60,980 nucleotides of DNA from Acidobacteriota bacterium (lineage in GTDB: Bacteria; Acidobacteriota; UBA6911): the NCBI GenBank assembly GCA_016934295.1, contig JAFGTD010000237.1, positions 1 to 60,980 of the forward strand, read 5' to 3'. Shown here one piece after another: positions 8,156-17,347 of the stretch. The position numbers were made by a program, and so were the translations under genes. Each line of letters opens with the position of its first letter. Within the stretch, counting starts at the first letter, position 1. The notes under the pieces were generated by a model that saw only the letters and a list, made by a program, of their open reading frames with translations, ran no database searches and had not been told where the DNA came from.

Positions 8156-9868
8156 TCAATCAGTCGGTATCCCGTCTAAATATGTAATCCGAAGATCGCC
8201 TGGAGGTAGTAACGTTTCTTCGTCTGCTGAAGAAATAATAAGGGAAAACTCAGTGGAATATGAAATTGCGTCACTGGTTGCCGTGACAGTCAATGGATAG
8301 GTTCCGGTAACAGACGAGTCCGTGGATCTTAATGTAATTGTATTGGAACAGGTCGGTGAACAGGACGCGGATGAGAATTCAGCTGAAATATGAGTTGGAA
8401 GTCCCTCCACCGAGAAAGTCACGGGTTCAGTCGAACCTGAAAGGAGAGATAAAGTAATTGAATTTGATACGGAATTACCTTGTGCAACAGATACATCCCC
8501 GCCGTTGGACATCGAAAAGTCAAATATAGGCGGATCGTCAGGAATGACAGCCAAAGGAAGGCTGTTCCTGTCATATAGGATTCCGGCCAATTGAATCCTT
8601 CCTGATCCCGAATCCTTTTCATAAACCAATAAACCAGTGCTGCTGCCTATAGAACCGGATGGAAACCCCCTATAGTATTCAACGGAGTCAAAAACACTGA
8701 ATGTGGAAACGGAATTGTCCTTGTGTAATATTGCCCCTCTAATTGAATACAATGTGGGATAGAGCATCACTCCATTGTAATCGGACCAATAGAATAAAAT
8801 GCTGTCATCTTTGACGACTGTGGCGATATTTTCTAAATGCCCTCCGAAAGCGGATTTTCTAATACCGACTGTAGGAGGCGAAAGTTCACTGCTGTTGTCC
8901 ATGGGCAACGCGACAACGAAATAATTTCTACTGGCTTTGGAATTGGCACCCGTGTACGCAGAGAGGAATGTTCCGTCATTTCTTGATTCAATGGAGATAA
9001 TGCCGTCAGTTGCCTTTGCCGGCCAAATTGTAGCTGTGGGACTATAAGCAGCACTATCGGCTAATAGTATCGGGCTTCCCAGCACGGAAATATCAGTATT
9101 TGTGTTTAGGCGAATAAATTGAGGATCATCTTTTACCGATAGTGACGGGTTGTCCTTTGCCAGGAATCCAATGAGACATGATTGATTCTGGCATGCAATC
9201 GTTGGCATGGTCAAAGCCGATACATACAACATATTTCCTGTTGTGATTATGTTTTCAATAGCAGCGGCGTCATTAGGGCCTGCAATATAAACACCGGGTT
9301 TATCAAAAACATCTCCGTTTTTCGCGATACGGGTCCCCCTGATATGATAGCTTTGTGGCACCAGACTGTTGTCCATCCAAATGGCTATAAAATTATTATC
9401 ATCAAAGGCCACGGATGGAATACATTGGTTTCCGGTCCCTGTGCCGATCGCAATACCTGAAGGATCGAGAACGTGACCGCTTGCATCTACACGCGCGCCG
9501 TATATATCGTAATCCGTACCGTTTCTGAAATCCTGCCATAAAACAAGAAAATTAATGCCGTCAGTTGTTACAACAGGTCGCTCTTGAACATCATCCATAT
9601 TTGATATGACAAAACTACTGCTGTAAGTTCCATCATCCTTTATTATCAAACCCATAATCCGGGAATCCCCTTCCCAGGCATCGTTTCCTTCCTGCCACAC
9701 GACAAGGTGTGATCCATTGGCATGAATTGAAACCGGATATCTCTGATTTCCTGCTGCCGGTTCTGAGAGAAATGTTTCGGTGTTCGTTTCCAAAGATTGG
9801 GCATTTAAAAATGGAATAAATAATAATAATGCCAGTATTTTTAATGAGAAGTAAGATGTTGTCTTCAC
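8156..9868 (-). CDS. Secreted repeat protein with C-terminal Ig-like domain
   Basis: 570 aa from a GTG at 9868, immediately preceded by GGGGTTATCC. An N-terminal signal peptide (ILALLLFIPFLNAQ) is clear. The body carries beta-rich repeats of the kind HLVVWQEGND and FLVLWQDFRNGTDYDIYGAR, in which each unit reports a value and then YGARVD-like strands, as in bacterial beta-propeller surface proteins. Residues about 450-545 look like an Ig-like domain (SITLSLLSGSTEPVTFSVEG, then TYPLTVTATSDA). There is no PEP-CTERM, LPXTG or other anchor at the end. It follows the NHL-repeat gene by 20 bp and is probably in one transcript with it. Function unknown; an extracellular binding role is a guess. Confidence 0.75.
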   Translation of the reverse strand: MKTTSYFSLKILALLLFIPFLNAQSLETNTETFLSEPAAGNQRYPVSIHANGSHLVVWQEGNDAWEGDSRIMGLIIKDDGTYSSSFVISNMDDVQERPVVTTDGINFLVLWQDFRNGTDYDIYGARVDASGHVLDPSGIAIGTGTGNQCIPSVAFDDNNFIAIWMDNSLVPQSYHIRGTRIAKNGDVFDKPGVYIAGPNDAAAIENIITTGNMLYVSALTMPTIACQNQSCLIGFLAKDNPSLSVKDDPQFIRLNTNTDISVLGSPILLADSAAYSPTATIWPAKATDGIISIESRNDGTFLSAYTGANSKASRNYFVVALPMDNSSELSPPTVGIRKSAFGGHLENIATVVKDDSILFYWSDYNGVMLYPTLYSIRGAILHKDNSVSTFSVFDSVEYYRGFPSGSIGSSTGLLVYEKDSGSGRIQLAGILYDRNSLPLAVIPDDPPIFDFSMSNGGDVSVAQGNSVSNSITLSLLSGSTEPVTFSVEGLPTHISAEFSSASCSPTCSNTITLRSTDSSVTGTYPLTVTATSDAISYSTEFSLIISSADEETLLPPGDLRITYLDGIPTD

Positions 9869-9888
9869 GGATAACCCCGTTTCTTTTC

Positions 9889-10986
9889 TTAAGGAATGGG
9901 TGTAATTTTCCTTAAGCCCGGTTGCCGAGGCGGATTATTGCCGACAAGATAGATGATTCCATTTGAATCGACATACATAGGCCCGCCCAGAAACCAGCCG
10001 TTATTTCTTTTTGTCGGTTCTATCCTCCATCCATCTTCAAATAATGTCATGGTGGTATTGTTTTTCACCCTCCTGACAACAAATTCGTCGCCGTTTCCGC
10101 CATATAGCGTAGTTCCGTCAGGGGACACGGTAAAAGATGTCAGCTCATGAAAGGTTGATTCAAGCGCCGGACCGTCTATGGGGAGAGGAAGCCCTTTATC
10201 TGTGAGATCTTCTTCCTCTGTTTTCAGCATTCCCGCTATCCTCGTGACTGTACCCCCCTGAGTTACTTTGAAAAAGGCATCGTTGGGAGTTCTGGTTAGA
10301 ATATATACATTTCCAATTTTGTCTGCCTGCATCATTACAGCGTTGCCGGCGGTGTTTTCAAAACAGGAGACTACGCCCGCACCTGTAATTTTATAAATGC
10401 AATTTCCGCTTTGAGTCCAAACGTTGTCGAAGCTGTCAACAGCGACACTGGTAGGAGTGTTCAGTTTGAGGTTTTCCAGTCTGGAAGCCTCTCCGGGGCT
10501 CAATGTCGTATCGCCATTGCCTGCATAGGAATCCACCCACCATTCTCCTGATGCCTTCTTAAATATCCTTCTGATTTTTCCGTTGATGCCGTCGGAGACA
10601 TACAACGATCCTTTAGAATCAATTGCAATCCCCAGATAGGGATAGCCGTTGCCTCCCTGATTAAACATGGCACTATTCGCCGGCCCGTCTTTATATCCCT
10701 GTACACCCGTGCCTGCAAGATTCCAGGCTCGACCGTTTTTGTCTATAACTCTGATTCTATGGTTTTCTGTAGCTACGTATATGTTTCCCTCGGGGTCCAT
10801 GGTCATTGCTTTAATTCTTCCAAACATTGCTCCTTCGGCAGAACCGCTTAAATAGCCGGTTTTCCAGATGCCGGCCACATGCTCGTGGGTATATTGGGCG
10901 GGTTCGAAGTCCTGAGCTGATAATATGGAAGCACTAAAAAAAACGAAAAACCAAAAAGGTATGAATGAAGCTGGTGTGATGCGCAT
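9889..10986 (-). CDS. Secreted NHL-repeat beta-propeller protein
   Basis: 365 aa from the ATG at 10986; a TTG five codons upstream is an alternative. The signal peptide is FIPFWFFVFFSASILSAQ. NHL-type blades recur: IKAMTMDPEGNIYVATENHR, then GIAIDSKGSLYVSDGINGKI with RRIF, then SVAVDSFDNVWTQSGNCIYK. Each has the hydrophobic-D-x-x-G-N-hY/hW signature. NHL propellers bind protein or glycan partners, and the exact ligand cannot be read from sequence. It is first of two secreted-protein genes in tandem. Both starts are preceded by the same GGGGTTATCC sequence, suggesting common translation control or shared origin of the leader. Confidence 0.8.
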   Translation of the reverse strand: MRITPASFIPFWFFVFFSASILSAQDFEPAQYTHEHVAGIWKTGYLSGSAEGAMFGRIKAMTMDPEGNIYVATENHRIRVIDKNGRAWNLAGTGVQGYKDGPANSAMFNQGGNGYPYLGIAIDSKGSLYVSDGINGKIRRIFKKASGEWWVDSYAGNGDTTLSPGEASRLENLKLNTPTSVAVDSFDNVWTQSGNCIYKITGAGVVSCFENTAGNAVMMQADKIGNVYILTRTPNDAFFKVTQGGTVTRIAGMLKTEEEDLTDKGLPLPIDGPALESTFHELTSFTVSPDGTTLYGGNGDEFVVRRVKNNTTMTLFEDGWRIEPTKRNNGWFLGGPMYVDSNGIIYLVGNNPPRQPGLRKITPIP

Positions 10987-11101
10987 AAAGGATAACCCCA
11001 AAGAGCCAGATTATTAGTAAATCAATTTAAAACATCGGAGTACAGGGGCTGGCCGAAGCCATGGAACTCTGCTTTTAGATCCCCATCTATCATAATGATA
11101 A

Positions 11102-11311
11102 CGCGATTATCCGGATAAACTGAAGAATCTCATTGCCAGACTCCAATGTTCCACATACATATTATCGGATAATTGTTGCAGAAATGACTGTGATTCCGGT
11201 CACTGGATTGAAAATATGCCGGGGCTTTTCAGGAAATATGCGTCCTCAAAGGGAGTGGAGCCATGGGATGCGTCTTTAAGACTATCCCTTCAGCCGGCCT
11301 TCCGTATATGA
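11102..11311 (+). pseudogene. Possible gene remnant, plus strand
   Basis: An open stretch of 69 codons between stop codons at 11099 and 11309 reads like true protein, for example RDYPDKLKNLIARL and later MPGLFRKYASSKGVEPWDAS. It has no start codon near its beginning and stands opposite to the genes on both sides. I do not recognise the family. It may be the tail of a gene lost when the secreted-protein genes or the glycosyltransferase arrived, or a chance frame. It is the only content noticed in the roughly 420-bp gap 10987-11408. Confidence 0.25.
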
Positions 11312-11408
11312 CGGAAGCTAAAAGTTTTTTACGCATTGATTGAAATATCCCGACAATCAGTTATGTCCCGAATTTCAATCAGTTGTTGTTTTCCGCCGGG
11401 ATGGATCT

Positions 11409-12389
11409 TTATCTGCCAACCACAGCACTGACGAGAACCTTGGCGATTCTCCAATCCCAACCAAAACGAAATGTCCGAATCCCTTCTCGGATGGCGTCGG
11501 CTCGACGACTCTCCTTAAGGAGACTGTAAATGATATTAAGTTGGGAGTATCGAGCCTGACGTTTCAACGCACCGGCAAGAGCCGGATGTTCGCGTCCAAG
11601 AGTCCGGAGAAGATCCTCGTATACCAAGACGGTCTGTTCATTACCGTGCGCGTTTGTATTGCGTGTCGCACTGCCCTGGCGGATACGGTATGCGGCCAGG
11701 GGAGTGCGCAGAGCCACTAAATTGCGGCATCTGGCAATGTATCGAAACCAGAAATGAACGTCCTCTCCGACGGCGAACCTTTCGTCGAATCCTCCCGACT
11801 TTAAAAACAGGTCTTTGTTAATAAGAGAAGTTGTAGGGTACCCCAATATACTAGGGACGCCCAACCTTCCGAAATAGCGGGGAAATTCTGCTTTTTTAAG
11901 GGAAATGGGATTTCCATCCCTGAGCTTCAGAAGCTTCGCTGTGCATTCATTTTGCTCGAAAGCTGAACCATTGATTTCTCCCTCAGGATTTACGTAATGG
12001 TAGTTGGTACATATAAAATCTGTTTGTTCGCATTTCTCCGATTCTTCTATTTGCTTTTCGAGCTTATCGGTGTACCAATAATCGTCTCCGTCCAGAAAGG
12101 CAACAAGCTTTGCTTTTGCTATTCTGATCCCTGCATTCCGGGCTTGTGATACTCCTCTGTTTTGTTGTCGGTGGTAGATAAGGCGGTTCCTGTATTTATG
12201 GCATATTTCGGCTGTCCCGTCTTGAGAACCATCATCCACGACAATGAGTTCCCAATTGGAGTAGGATTGATTAAGGACACTCTCGATGGATTGAGAAATA
12301 TATTCGACAACGTTGTATGCGGGTATCACAACGCTGACATGCGGATTTGTGCATGAATAGTCTTCAATATTATTTCTGTATGATTTCAT
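11409..12389 (-). CDS. Glycosyltransferase family 2
   Basis: 326 aa from the ATG at 12389, which overlaps the preceding stop codon as ATGA. A longer frame to 12653 would run deep into the upstream gene and has no support. The GT-A fold starts at once: HVSVVIPAYNVVEYISQSIE, ELIVVDDGSQDGT with the first Asp pair, then LVAFLDGDDYW with the DxD metal site. FDERFAVGEDVHFWFR carries the ED motif before the acceptor region. Inverting GT2 enzymes add sugars from nucleotide or lipid-phosphate donors in the cytoplasm. Translational coupling with the upstream GT2 gene suggests consecutive steps of repeat-unit assembly. Donor unknown. Confidence 0.88.
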   Translation of the reverse strand: MKSYRNNIEDYSCTNPHVSVVIPAYNVVEYISQSIESVLNQSYSNWELIVVDDGSQDGTAEICHKYRNRLIYHRQQNRGVSQARNAGIRIAKAKLVAFLDGDDYWYTDKLEKQIEESEKCEQTDFICTNYHYVNPEGEINGSAFEQNECTAKLLKLRDGNPISLKKAEFPRYFGRLGVPSILGYPTTSLINKDLFLKSGGFDERFAVGEDVHFWFRYIARCRNLVALRTPLAAYRIRQGSATRNTNAHGNEQTVLVYEDLLRTLGREHPALAGALKRQARYSQLNIIYSLLKESRRADAIREGIRTFRFGWDWRIAKVLVSAVVGR

Positions 12390-13423
12390 TCTGCTTTTTT
12401 CGGCATGCCGAGATAATCCGTAAGATTTTGTCGAAATGGCGGGACGAACTTGTATTCGTAAGTACCAAATAGTATTCCAGCGGTATAGCCAAAGGTTTTT
12501 GTCCATATAACCGTCGGCGCATAAATTACTGTTTCCCAGAATGAAATTGAATCTCGAATGGAAGAAATGATTGGAATATAGAAGGCAATGAAGTAATAAA
12601 CTAATACAAATATTAAAGGTATTAAAAATATTGGCCATATGGCCGATATACATAACAAAATTAGCTCAAGAATATATCTTCGTAAATGCCAGGAAATTCC
12701 ACCGGGTGAGTGGCCAATTCGGCCATTGCCTTTTCCGTATAAGAAGAACATTTTAAATAATTTGTAAAAACTGGAGCGCGGTTGCCAATATACAACAGCC
12801 TCTGGTGCATAAATGATTTTAAGTTCGAGTACCCGTAATTTATGTCCGAACAATGTGTCTTCGCCGGTATACAGCCACTCGGGATACCCGTCGGCTTTTT
12901 GCCAAGCTTCTTTGCGGAAAGCCGAACAACGACCTAATAATGGAACAGTTTCTGAAGTGTGGAAAGAGGCGCTCCTGGGCAACATTAACATTCCACTTAC
13001 TTTTTCTATGGAATTATGTGCGTCAATGGCTATCAAGCCGCCTACCGCCATAGCTTCCGGATCATCAATAAGGGGTTTTGCCAATTTTAAAAGCCAGTTT
13101 GAATCCGGCCTGCAGCCGGCGTCCGTCACTGCGATGATGGGGCAAGTGCTGTGCCTGATGCCATAGTTCCTGCCTTCCGAAATGTTCAATCCCGGTTTCA
13201 CCAGAATGTGTATCTCAGGCATTCTCTCTTGATAGGACTTGAGTTCTTCCACTGTTCCATCTGTTGAGCCGCCATCCACTATTATAATTTCATTGGGCTT
13301 AAGGCTTTGAGCTTGAAGCGATTCAAATAATGTTATAATTCCTTTCTTATCGTTCAGCACAGTTACGACAACGCTGACACGCTGCGATGTAATTCTATTG
13401 AATTCTTTTATTTTGATGTCCAT
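12386..13423 (-). CDS. Glycosyltransferase family 2, membrane-associated
   Basis: 345 aa from the ATG at 13423; a TTG at 13450 is less likely. Residues 15-120 are a GT-A domain: VSVVVTVLNDKKGIITLFES, EIIIVDGGSTDGT, CPIIAVTDAGCRPDSNWL (aspartate pair in place of a classic DxD), and YTGEDTLFGHKL with the ED motif. The C-terminal third has hydrophobic stretches (YILELILLCISAIWPIFLIP and LIFVLVYYFIAFYIPI), so the enzyme is probably attached to the inner membrane. It is followed by another GT2 gene with a 4-bp overlap and preceded by the deacetylase gene 36 bp away. Likely part of one exopolysaccharide operon. Confidence 0.85.
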   Translation of the reverse strand: MDIKIKEFNRITSQRVSVVVTVLNDKKGIITLFESLQAQSLKPNEIIIVDGGSTDGTVEELKSYQERMPEIHILVKPGLNISEGRNYGIRHSTCPIIAVTDAGCRPDSNWLLKLAKPLIDDPEAMAVGGLIAIDAHNSIEKVSGMLMLPRSASFHTSETVPLLGRCSAFRKEAWQKADGYPEWLYTGEDTLFGHKLRVLELKIIYAPEAVVYWQPRSSFYKLFKMFFLYGKGNGRIGHSPGGISWHLRRYILELILLCISAIWPIFLIPLIFVLVYYFIAFYIPIISSIRDSISFWETVIYAPTVIWTKTFGYTAGILFGTYEYKFVPPFRQNLTDYLGMPKKAE

Positions 13424-13459
13424 ATTTATCCCGGCCGGTCTGACGGTCAACTATATTAA

Positions 13460-14272
13460 TTATTGATGAATAAGTTTGGACAGTAGCCGAAGGCTGTAGT
13501 ATCGCACTGGTAGGAATGAACTTGTGCTGTTGGTGCCATACTTCAGCTTGCGTTTGATTTGGCTTAATGAATCCTTGCCGCAAATTTCTATTCGGCGTAG
13601 AGAGAAAGGATCGGCTCCTGTTGCATTAAATCCGGGTTGAGTGGAACAGGAAATATGATACCCGGCCTCTATTATTGCGGCTTTTACACTTTCGTTGAAG
13701 CGTCCATAGGGGTATGCAAAATGATTCACAGGTTGTCCCAATCCGTCTTCAAGCAGTCGGCGGCTCAATTTAAACTCCGATTCATATTGTCCCAACGGGA
13801 TTTCGGGGAGTTTCGGATGCGTTAATGAATGGCAGCCAATGGATATTCCCCGTTCGGAAATTTCCCGAAGGCCCGGCCAGTCCAAAATCTTTCGTGCAGG
13901 CATTTCAATGTCCCAATTGCCTGTCTGCCCGATTCTGCCGGCGACGACAAACAACGTTGCCGGTATCCTGTTCCGTTCGAGAACAGGCAGGGCAAAATCC
14001 CGGATACACTGATATCCGTCATCAAAGGTGATCGCAACGCCTCTTGACGGCCAATCCCGGGATCCTGAAATACATTCGTAAACATCGTTTAGTTTCATGA
14101 CGGTCAGATTTGAGGATGCCAGATAGTTCATCTGTTTTGCGAACCGGTCCGGGGTACAGCAGAAGTGTGCTTCAATATCGTTAAGCGGCCGGTCCACGAT
14201 GTGGTACATGAGGATTGCTATACGGCCGGCTGTGCTGTGTGGAGCATTAGCACCGGGATGAGATTGTTGCAT
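13460..14272 (-). CDS. Polysaccharide deacetylase (NodB domain)
   Basis: 270 aa. The metal-dependent carbohydrate esterase 4 fold is shown by ILMYHIV near the start, the first catalytic block VAITFDDGYQCI with the Asp pair, the zinc-ligand block ISIGCHSLTHPKLPEI (HSxTHP) and FAYPYGRFNES. CE4 enzymes remove N- or O-acetyl groups from sugars. No signal peptide is visible, so it may act on lipid-linked precursors in the cytoplasm or be secreted by another route. A second, differently related deacetylase lies at 35458-36351. Gene order places it just upstream of two coupled GT2 genes. Confidence 0.88.
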   Translation of the reverse strand: MQQSHPGANAPHSTAGRIAILMYHIVDRPLNDIEAHFCCTPDRFAKQMNYLASSNLTVMKLNDVYECISGSRDWPSRGVAITFDDGYQCIRDFALPVLERNRIPATLFVVAGRIGQTGNWDIEMPARKILDWPGLREISERGISIGCHSLTHPKLPEIPLGQYESEFKLSRRLLEDGLGQPVNHFAYPYGRFNESVKAAIIEAGYHISCSTQPGFNATGADPFSLRRIEICGKDSLSQIKRKLKYGTNSTSSFLPVRYYSLRLLSKLIHQ

Positions 14273-14377
14273 GATAATCCGTCAGCGAAAAATCAGCCTT
14301 GTTCAATTGGGGAATGTTCGATGGAATTATATTACTAAAAAATACTGAAGTTGGAATTTGTCGGGATAACGGATATG

Positions 14378-15331
14378 TCAGGCATCCCTTCGTGATCTTT
14401 TATAATGCGAGTCCAGTATCAGATTGTGGGTGTGATACAGCGCCCGGATCGGGAATGACAGAATTCTTGGTTTGGTTAAGCAAGGATACCCCAGTTTTTC
14501 CAGTTCCTTTCCCGCTACTGATTCAAATATGCGGATTTGTCGCTGCGTCATTTTATGCCGCCACTTTTCTTTATTTTCTTTTTTTATAGGTTCATGCACC
14601 AGGGGTGTTTTGCCGGGTAGTTCGGCCTGGCGGACAGCAAACATGCCGTCATCATAATCCTCCTGCAGGAAAGCGCATATTTTCTTTAACGTTGATGCCG
14701 GTTCGCGCAGGACATCCTCGTAGTGTATTTCCATGTAGACGTTTGGGTTTAATTTTGCTCCTGTCTCACAACCGACATTGACGTAATGCTGCCAGTATTT
14801 CGCCGCGCGATACGTGTTGTAAACCCTGAAATCATGGCGGCGTCCGAATAAGGAGAGAGCGACATCCCTTCCATCCCTGATTATGTGAATAATCTGGGCG
14901 TCCGAAAACCACTGAAGCAGTTTTGTCATGTGGAGCACGTAATAAGGTGTTTTGTCCCCCCATCTTGCCTTTCCAAGGGCTGTTGCATTTTGTTCGAAAA
15001 TTCCGGATATGATAGCCGGCATGGAATACCTGTTCTCCCGGTGCAATTCTACGGCGAGTTTTTCAATGTCGAATGGTATGCCGTGCAAATCAGTATCCAG
15101 AAATTCGGCGCTCTGTTTATGCATGGCCGTAAGAACTTTCCGGATGTTTTCAAGTTGGGAAAGATCTCCGAATTTTGCCGCATCTCGACAAAGCGGCACT
15201 ATAAAATGAGATTCTCCAGTTGGAAATGCAATACGCGGATGATTGCGCAGGCGGAACTGAAGCATTGTCGTTCCCGAACGTGGCGCGCCTACGATAAAAA
15301 TGGGTCGGGAAATATTGTGGATGGAGTTCAT
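14378..15331 (-). CDS. Sulfotransferase family protein
   Basis: 317 aa if the ATG at 15331 is used; the frame is open to 15418 but the extra residues are not like the family. The PAPS P-loop IFIVGAPRSGTTMLQ is at residues 11-25, and the 3'-phosphate motif is IIHIIRDGRDVALSLFGR, both complete. TGESHF after the P-loop is typical of the bacterial sulfotransferase-3 group. Among the four sulfotransferases of the polysaccharide locus this one matches the standard family best. Sulfation of the exported glycan is inferred from context. Confidence 0.86.
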   Translation of the reverse strand: MNSIHNISRPIFIVGAPRSGTTMLQFRLRNHPRIAFPTGESHFIVPLCRDAAKFGDLSQLENIRKVLTAMHKQSAEFLDTDLHGIPFDIEKLAVELHRENRYSMPAIISGIFEQNATALGKARWGDKTPYYVLHMTKLLQWFSDAQIIHIIRDGRDVALSLFGRRHDFRVYNTYRAAKYWQHYVNVGCETGAKLNPNVYMEIHYEDVLREPASTLKKICAFLQEDYDDGMFAVRQAELPGKTPLVHEPIKKENKEKWRHKMTQRQIRIFESVAGKELEKLGYPCLTKPRILSFPIRALYHTHNLILDSHYKRSRRDA

Positions 15332-15490
15332 TCCTGTGCCGTTTCCGGTGATATCCGAAGAAGTATAAATCCAGAGAAGAATTATCAGAATTTCAGTTTT
15401 AAATTCTGGGCAATGCAATCTCGATGCTGCCTGGCCGGTATGCTGTATTTCTAATTTGATATGGAAGTATAGTACAAATTTCCTTTTATT

Positions 15491-17347
15491 TTATCTTCCC
15501 GTCGTGATATGCCATCTCTCCAGCATAAGGAATATCCAGAGAACATCGCCATAGAAAACCTGGCTCTCGGAATTATACTGTTGCCAGAGCCATTCAAGAA
15601 GATCCTTTCTAAAGTATCCCCGTTGGCGAGCATCATTCGACCCTAGGGTGTCGAAGGTAAAGTCCCGCAGCGTCTTGTTTTCTCCAAGCCACACACTGAA
15701 GGGAAGGCCGAATCCATGCTTTTGTTTTTTTATCGTCTCCTGCGGCAGGAAGCCGCGCATGCACTCTTTGAACAGGTAGCGCAATCGTCTGCCCCGCACT
15801 TTTAAATTCGCTGGAATGGTCGCCGAAAACTCGACCAGAGAGTGATCGAGCAAAGGGTATCTGGGTACGGCGCCGGCGAGTTCGGTCATTGGAGTGACCT
15901 TTCGAAGGTCATTGTCCGTAATAGTAATCGCCAGGTCCAGGAAGAGCCACCGGTTCAGGTCGCACCCTGCATCGGTGTTTTTAAAATGACGCCGAGCAGC
16001 GGCAAGAGGATCGGCTCCATTCAGAGCATTGTAAAAATCGGGGATAAACAGTTCCGGTACATTTACGGAAGAAAGAAAGTCGTAGGAAAAGTATCGATCG
16101 GGGACCGGAATAGAGGCTCTTCGGATGTAGCGTTGCACCAGGCTTATGTTGTCGGAATTCTTCAGACTGTCCCAACTTTTGACGAAGGGCTCCAGGATAT
16201 AGGATCGGATTGTCTTGGGAATCAGGAAATAGCGCTGAAAAAGACGGTCATTGGCGTAACGCTGGTTGCCGCCGAAGATCTCATCTCCTCCATCGCCGGC
16301 AATCATGTGGCTCACACCGTTTTTCACTCCCGAAAGGGCACAGTAATATGCGGGAACGATGGAGGAATTGCCGAAAGGTTCGTCATAGACCGTATATGCT
16401 TTTTTAAGGAGATCGATGACATTATCCGGTGTAACAAAATACTCGTGGTGGTTTGCCTTGAAATGACGTGCGGCGATCCGTGCGTATTCGATTTCATTAT
16501 AGCGGGGATCCTCAAAACCTATGGAAAAGGTTTTCGGTTTTTGGCCTGTTATATTGCCTACAAGTCCGCTGATTGAACTGCTGTCGGTTCCTCCGCTGAG
16601 AAAACAGCCGAGCTGTTCCGGAGAATCGACGTGTTTTGTCGTCAATCCCACCGAAGATTTAATCATGTCGAAAGTTTCAGTCGTCCATTTGTTCAAGCTC
16701 CGCTTGCGATCCTCCCGGTAACGGATATTCCAGTACTTCCGGGAAGATGTTTTCGGGGTTGATGTCAGGATATGTCCGGGGGGCAGCCGTTCCGTGTTTT
16801 TGTATATTGTCCGGGGCGCGGGGATGCATGTGTATTGCAGGTATTCCAGAATCGCTACCGGATCGATTTCAGGTTGTTCCGGAAAAAATCCATTCAGGAT
16901 TCGCAAATCGGAGGCGATCCCAAGAGCGTCTTCAGTGTTTTTGTACACGAGCCGGCGGATACCGAAATGATCGGTCCAGGCCTTCAACGCTTCCTGTTCC
17001 AAATCGTAGAGAATGATGCCGAACCATCCGTGCAGGTCCCGAACAAAATTATCGCCCTTCTGTTTATATTGTTTGGCCAGAAATGATGCGGGATTATAGC
17101 CGGTCTCTTCAATATCTTTGGGAGAGGCGGAATCCAGAAGGTCTGTATGGCAAATCAGTACGATGTCGGATGAGCGGTACAGATGCCGTTGTAAATCTCC
17201 GGTCCCGCTGACGGACATGAAAAGGTTTCCATAACGGTGTTCCAACCGGTTTTCCACGTCAGTCAAATACGGGTTATTTTTGCCTGACTGGACGAAATAC
17301 TCAGATAGAGGTTTCCGGTATGTGACCAAGGCGCTGAGATGGATCAT
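15491..17347 (-). CDS. Asparagine-synthase-like ligase lacking the glutaminase cysteine
   Basis: 618 aa. The C-terminal PP-loop synthetase domain is intact: LGCFLSGGTDSSSISGLVG (247-265) gives the SGGxDSS pyrophosphate loop, and MIAGDGGDEIFGGNQRY is the second signature. The N-terminal half keeps the Ntn-amidotransferase fold (VRDLHGWFGIILYD, AWTDHFGIRRLVY), but the chain starts MIHL, so the Cys needed at position 2 to split glutamine is absent. It therefore probably uses free ammonia or an amine, or adenylates a carboxylate for another nucleophile, perhaps amidating a uronic acid. It starts inside the ATGA overlap with the upstream GT4 gene. Such genes are common in exosortase-type exopolysaccharide loci. 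Confidence 0.85.
   Translation of the reverse strand: MIHLSALVTYRKPLSEYFVQSGKNNPYLTDVENRLEHRYGNLFMSVSGTGDLQRHLYRSSDIVLICHTDLLDSASPKDIEETGYNPASFLAKQYKQKGDNFVRDLHGWFGIILYDLEQEALKAWTDHFGIRRLVYKNTEDALGIASDLRILNGFFPEQPEIDPVAILEYLQYTCIPAPRTIYKNTERLPPGHILTSTPKTSSRKYWNIRYREDRKRSLNKWTTETFDMIKSSVGLTTKHVDSPEQLGCFLSGGTDSSSISGLVGNITGQKPKTFSIGFEDPRYNEIEYARIAARHFKANHHEYFVTPDNVIDLLKKAYTVYDEPFGNSSIVPAYYCALSGVKNGVSHMIAGDGGDEIFGGNQRYANDRLFQRYFLIPKTIRSYILEPFVKSWDSLKNSDNISLVQRYIRRASIPVPDRYFSYDFLSSVNVPELFIPDFYNALNGADPLAAARRHFKNTDAGCDLNRWLFLDLAITITDNDLRKVTPMTELAGAVPRYPLLDHSLVEFSATIPANLKVRGRRLRYLFKECMRGFLPQETIKKQKHGFGLPFSVWLGENKTLRDFTFDTLGSNDARQRGYFRKDLLEWLWQQYNSESQVFYGDVLWIFLMLERWHITTGR

Noticed and set aside
8156-9868. 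PEP-CTERM sorting tail on the secreted proteins
   Set aside because: None of the four secreted proteins ends in PEP followed by a hydrophobic helix and basic residues.
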